Shown here: one piece after another, positions 61,898 to 64,000 of the stretch
How the letters are laid out: each line of letters starts with the position of its first letter
How positions within the stretch are numbered: the stretch's first letter is position 1
Assembly: GCA_051294375.1 (NCBI GenBank)
Contig: JBJCIZ010000028.1
Location: 1,301,576 to 1,365,575, forward strand
Direction of reading: 5' to 3'
Origin: Paraspadella gotoi
Taxonomy: Eukaryota; Chaetognatha
DNA length: 64,000 bases
Made by a program: the position numbers and the translations under genes
The notes under the pieces: generated by a model
Databases searched by the model: none
Told to the model about the DNA's origin: nothing
The model's input: only the letters and a program-made list of their open reading frames with translations

Positions 61898-63008
61898 CGT
61901 GTGTGAGTAAGCGTTGTTGTTTTTTTTCTGGCTGAACGGAAAAAAAATCTGTTTCATTTTTGTAGCACGTTACTCAAATGTTTAAATCGCAATAGTATTT
62001 TGCCCACTTTCTTTTATTTCACTGATAAATAATGTTAAAGAGTTTGCGAAATTTTTACTTTTCCCGATGATTTGTCATTTTCTATAATTAATGGCCAAAT
62101 GGGCAAATTACTTCAATTTCATTATATTTTGAACTTTTTTCCTCCTTGAAATTCAATTGTCGCTCGCACAAGGTCATCCACAATTGTTGGAGCGAATTCA
62201 TGGATCGTCTCGATAAACACATCTACAACCTGGACAGCCTCTACACTGAACACGCCCAATACCTCAACACCGCCATTCAAAGATGCCTTCTCAATCCAAA
62301 GGTATCCACACAAATGAACATGCCTTTATTACTTAACAATTGCAACGATAACTCGTCGTTGTCATCGTCTTCTGATCCGGTTTACCCCTTAAACCTCACC
62401 CCCCCCCATCTCCCCCGGCCAGTCCGCCCGAGCGATGGACATCATCCAAGGGATCTTCGCGATCATCGAAAAATTCCGTCGACAACTTTTAGCTTTTCCC
62501 ATTTCTTCGCTGCAGACGACGGCGGGACATCCCAACTTCCAGGTGAAGGTGGAGGTTATCAAGTGTTCTCTGATCACTTCTTAACAAGCCAATGTTTTAT
62601 TAAACGAGTTACTTTTGAGAATTGTTGGACGGTTTCAAGTATCCTTTTAAATATTTGGAGTCCATCATCAGCATGAGTGAAACTGTAAACAACCGAGTAA
62701 TCATTCAGAAAATCAATCAATCGATCAATCTTCCTTCCTTCCTCTCTTGTTTTCAGTTCCTGACTGAGACTTACGAATCCTACGTGAAGCACTCGCACTT
62801 CCTCTTCCGTTGTGTCGCCAAGTTGGCCGACGTCGGCGGCCGACAACCGCATCTCTACGATTTCGTCTCCAGACTCAATTTCAATCAATTTTATCGAAGA
62901 GAAAAGCTTAAAAAAAAAAAAAAAAAAAAAAAAACTCGCCAATCGAGTTTCTCTGTGATATTATTCAAATGTTTATTCTTTCCGAACCGAGAGAGCGTTT
63001 TTATATAA
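51762..63008 (+). CDS. TUBGCP6: Gamma-tubulin complex component 6
   Basis: Scaffold of the gamma-tubulin ring complex that nucleates microtubules at centrosomes. Fifteen exons: 51762-52275, 53740-53945, 54512-54581, 54946-55079, 55630-55920, 56271-56448, 57269-57484, 58047-59946, 60502-60692, 60920-61105, 61297-61445, 61709-61852, 62173-62301, 62423-62542 and 62757-63008. GRIP1-type text includes LQPYLRFLSDWVFHG, DPYGEFGIKI, RDRRFWTKGYAF and CGKSLNLLRLCC. Exon 8 (1.9 kb) then encodes the long Glu/Lys/Arg coiled coil specific to GCP6, with ALWRLKRTNLDGERREFL. GRIP2-type text includes LRQFLLMEDGEFSQRFSDQL, EIRYSVPWPLNVVIS, LFRHEMLHFV and HSHFLFRCVAKLAD. About 1,541 residues if the duplicated part of exon 10 at the 10-N gap is collapsed. 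Human GCP6 repeats after the coiled coil are absent. Confidence 0.92.
52275..53739. other. TUBGCP6 intron 1
   Basis: Holds a TTTCTTTCTCTTTT pyrimidine repeat at about 52855-52980 and ATC repeats near 52768-52810. No exon or RNA gene recognised. Confidence 0.6.
53951..54045 (+). repeat. GGC/CGG-rich tract in TUBGCP6 intron 2
   Basis: Begins a few bases after the donor (GTAAATCC) with runs of GGCGGCGGGC. It has many GGG/GGCGG blocks on the plus strand and could form G-quadruplex or R-loop structure. Confidence 0.85.
55564..55636 (+). repeat. 33-bp tandem duplication creating two acceptors
   Basis: TCTCTCTCGCTCTCAGTCT and the following bases occur twice, 33 bp apart. Both AG sites (55595-55596 and 55628-55629) precede an open phase-0 frame of TUBGCP6 exon 5, so use of the first adds 11 residues. 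Confidence 0.85.
56810..56898 (-). repeat. Dispersed repeat family D, second copy
   Basis: The reverse complement matches 42292-42403, for example GGTTGTACCAATTTCAT and CCTGTCCAAAGTCAGGGGC, with about 25 bp missing between the two blocks. Confidence 0.7.
60426..60476 (+). repeat. Short tandem repeat in TUBGCP6 intron 8
   Basis: Three to four units of CCCCTGTTCCCCAC, about 25 bases before the exon 9 acceptor. Confidence 0.9.
61008..61105 (+). repeat. Near-duplicate exon sequence on both sides of the second gap
   Basis: 44 bases before the gap (61008-61051) recur at 61062-61105 with three substitutions (CGCTTC/CACTTC, TCTCTT/TCTTTT, CATTCG/CGTTCG). Both are the end of TUBGCP6 exon 10. Confidence 0.9.
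61052..61061. other. 10-N assembly gap in TUBGCP6 exon 10
   Basis: Ten N between the duplicated flanks. Collapsing the duplication gives a 132-nt exon in phase with exon 11. Confidence 0.99.
61853..61893. repeat. (GA)n microsatellite at a TUBGCP6 donor
   Basis: The donor GTGAGAGAGA runs directly into about 39 bp of GA. Confidence 0.95.
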
Positions 63009-63508
63009 ATGTTTTTCCTTGTTTTCTCTTTTTCAGCCTTCGGAATAAAAACAAAAACAAAACAAATACGAACTAAATAAAAACCAATAAAAATCGAATT
63101 AAATAAGAAGAGAGAAAACTTATCGCGAAAAGTGAAAAGAAAATTTGAATCTGAACTCAACTCCTTCGAATCGAAAACACGATTACAATTGAACATTGCC
63201 AATTTTTTTATTTTATTTAAGTTTGAAAACAAATGGCGATTCGATGTCGATGACACAAAACAAAACAAATCGATATGACTTTAAAAATTCTTGTTGAGTT
63301 TCTCGATCTACATTTGACTGATGAGTCCCGACTTCGTCAGACGATAAAGTTTTAAATAAACGACTAAATCAAATCTTTTTTTTTTTTTCACAAAATAAAA
63401 TTCGAAATTAATTAGTTTTTTGAAATCGGATTTTTTAATTGCTTTATGAAAAAAATTAAAATTTACTGTTCAAGCTGAAATAAAATAGGATTTTGACACA
63501 CACACACA

Positions 63509-63513
<5 letters not shown>

Positions 63514-63567
<54 letters not shown>
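63514..63567. repeat. (CT)n microsatellite
   Basis: About 54 bp of CT, preceded by (CA)5 and a C run. Confidence 0.95.
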
Positions 63568-63569
<2 letters not shown>

Positions 63570-63806
63570 AAAAAGACCTGTTTCAAAGATCGTTCTCGGT
63601 AAGAACCTGAGCCAACTTTCACTATTTAGAAAAAATTATAAACGAAGGTCAAGTTTGACAAGTTTAACTAAAATTGTTAGAATTAAAATTGAAAAGGCGA
63701 AGGTCCTTCTTCTCTTTCTTGTTCAAGTTTTAAAGAATAAAAGATTAAAATGGATTAAAGATTCACTTCGTTACAAAAAAAGAGAAATCTTCGTCCCTCT
63801 ATCTAT

Positions 63807-63812
<6 letters not shown>

Positions 63813-63855
<43 letters not shown>
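63813..63855. repeat. (CT)n microsatellite
   Basis: About 43 bp of pure CT near the right edge. Confidence 0.95.
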
Positions 63856-63857
<2 letters not shown>

Positions 63858-64000
63858 CGCGGCTCTGCCGAGCCCTGCCCCTCGACTCCTTACGACCGCG
63901 CCGAGGCTGTTCCTTTGTCTCCCGGTTGTAAACCAAAAAGTTTTTCCCCTTTTTCCTCATCCGATCATCGTCGTCGTCGTCGTCGTTCGGTAGTAAATTT

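Larger units (their letters stand above)
63009..64000. other. TUBGCP6 3' region and right edge
   Basis: AT-rich, with CT microsatellites at 63514-63567 (after a short CA run) and 63813-63855. A GC-rich piece at 63856-63990 opens codons for Arg/Leu/Pro-rich text but has no recognised similarity. No gene supported. Confidence 0.65.

Overview
This is a gene-dense stretch of a draft nuclear genome from an animal, probably an invertebrate. The genes carry GT-AG introns of about 60 to 1,460 bp, several tRNA-derived SINEs and fold-back elements are present, and the encoded proteins are animal or broadly eukaryotic types (GFM1, PPP2R1A, PDCD10/CCM3, IPO13, MKKS/BBS6, TUBGCP6). Coding exons are GC-rich and rich in CG dinucleotides, while introns and spacers are AT-rich. 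I cannot name the species or phylum. Two 10-N gaps (30054-30063 and 61052-61061) show it is scaffolded; both are flanked by near-duplicate sequence and look like assembly joins.

Layout: three genes lie on the minus strand at the left: a myotubularin-related lipid phosphatase (233-3087, continuing past the left edge), mitochondrial elongation factor G1 (3521-8405) and a large unrecognised zinc-finger-like protein (8732-14316). A divergent spacer of about 2 kb follows. Then thirteen genes run on the plus strand: PPP2R1A, GPATCH3, SLC35B1, PDCD10, TRUB2, an MTHFSD-like gene, IPO13, GET4, C12orf57, DTWD1, BYSL, MKKS and TUBGCP6. Several neighbours are 190 to 280 bp apart between stop and start. 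Intron phases were checked exon by exon. All models close in frame except PPP2R1A exon 8, which lacks one base, and MTHFSD-like exon 2, which shows internal frame switches.

The genes form no pathway. They are a run of housekeeping genes: mitochondrial translation and RNA modification (GFM1, TRUB2), tRNA modification (DTWD1), ribosome assembly (BYSL), nuclear transport (IPO13), tail-anchored protein delivery (GET4), ER/Golgi nucleotide-sugar or ATP transport (SLC35B1), phosphatase and kinase signalling (PPP2R1A, PDCD10), cilium and centrosome (MKKS, TUBGCP6) and phosphoinositide turnover (MTMR). The non-coding fraction is the most unusual part. It holds a 5'-truncated tRNA-Lys retrocopy carrying CCA with a 13-bp target duplication, SINEs nested in or split by other elements with visible target duplications, an exon-derived tandem array in a myotubularin intron, and a recurrent octamer-containing motif found almost only in introns.
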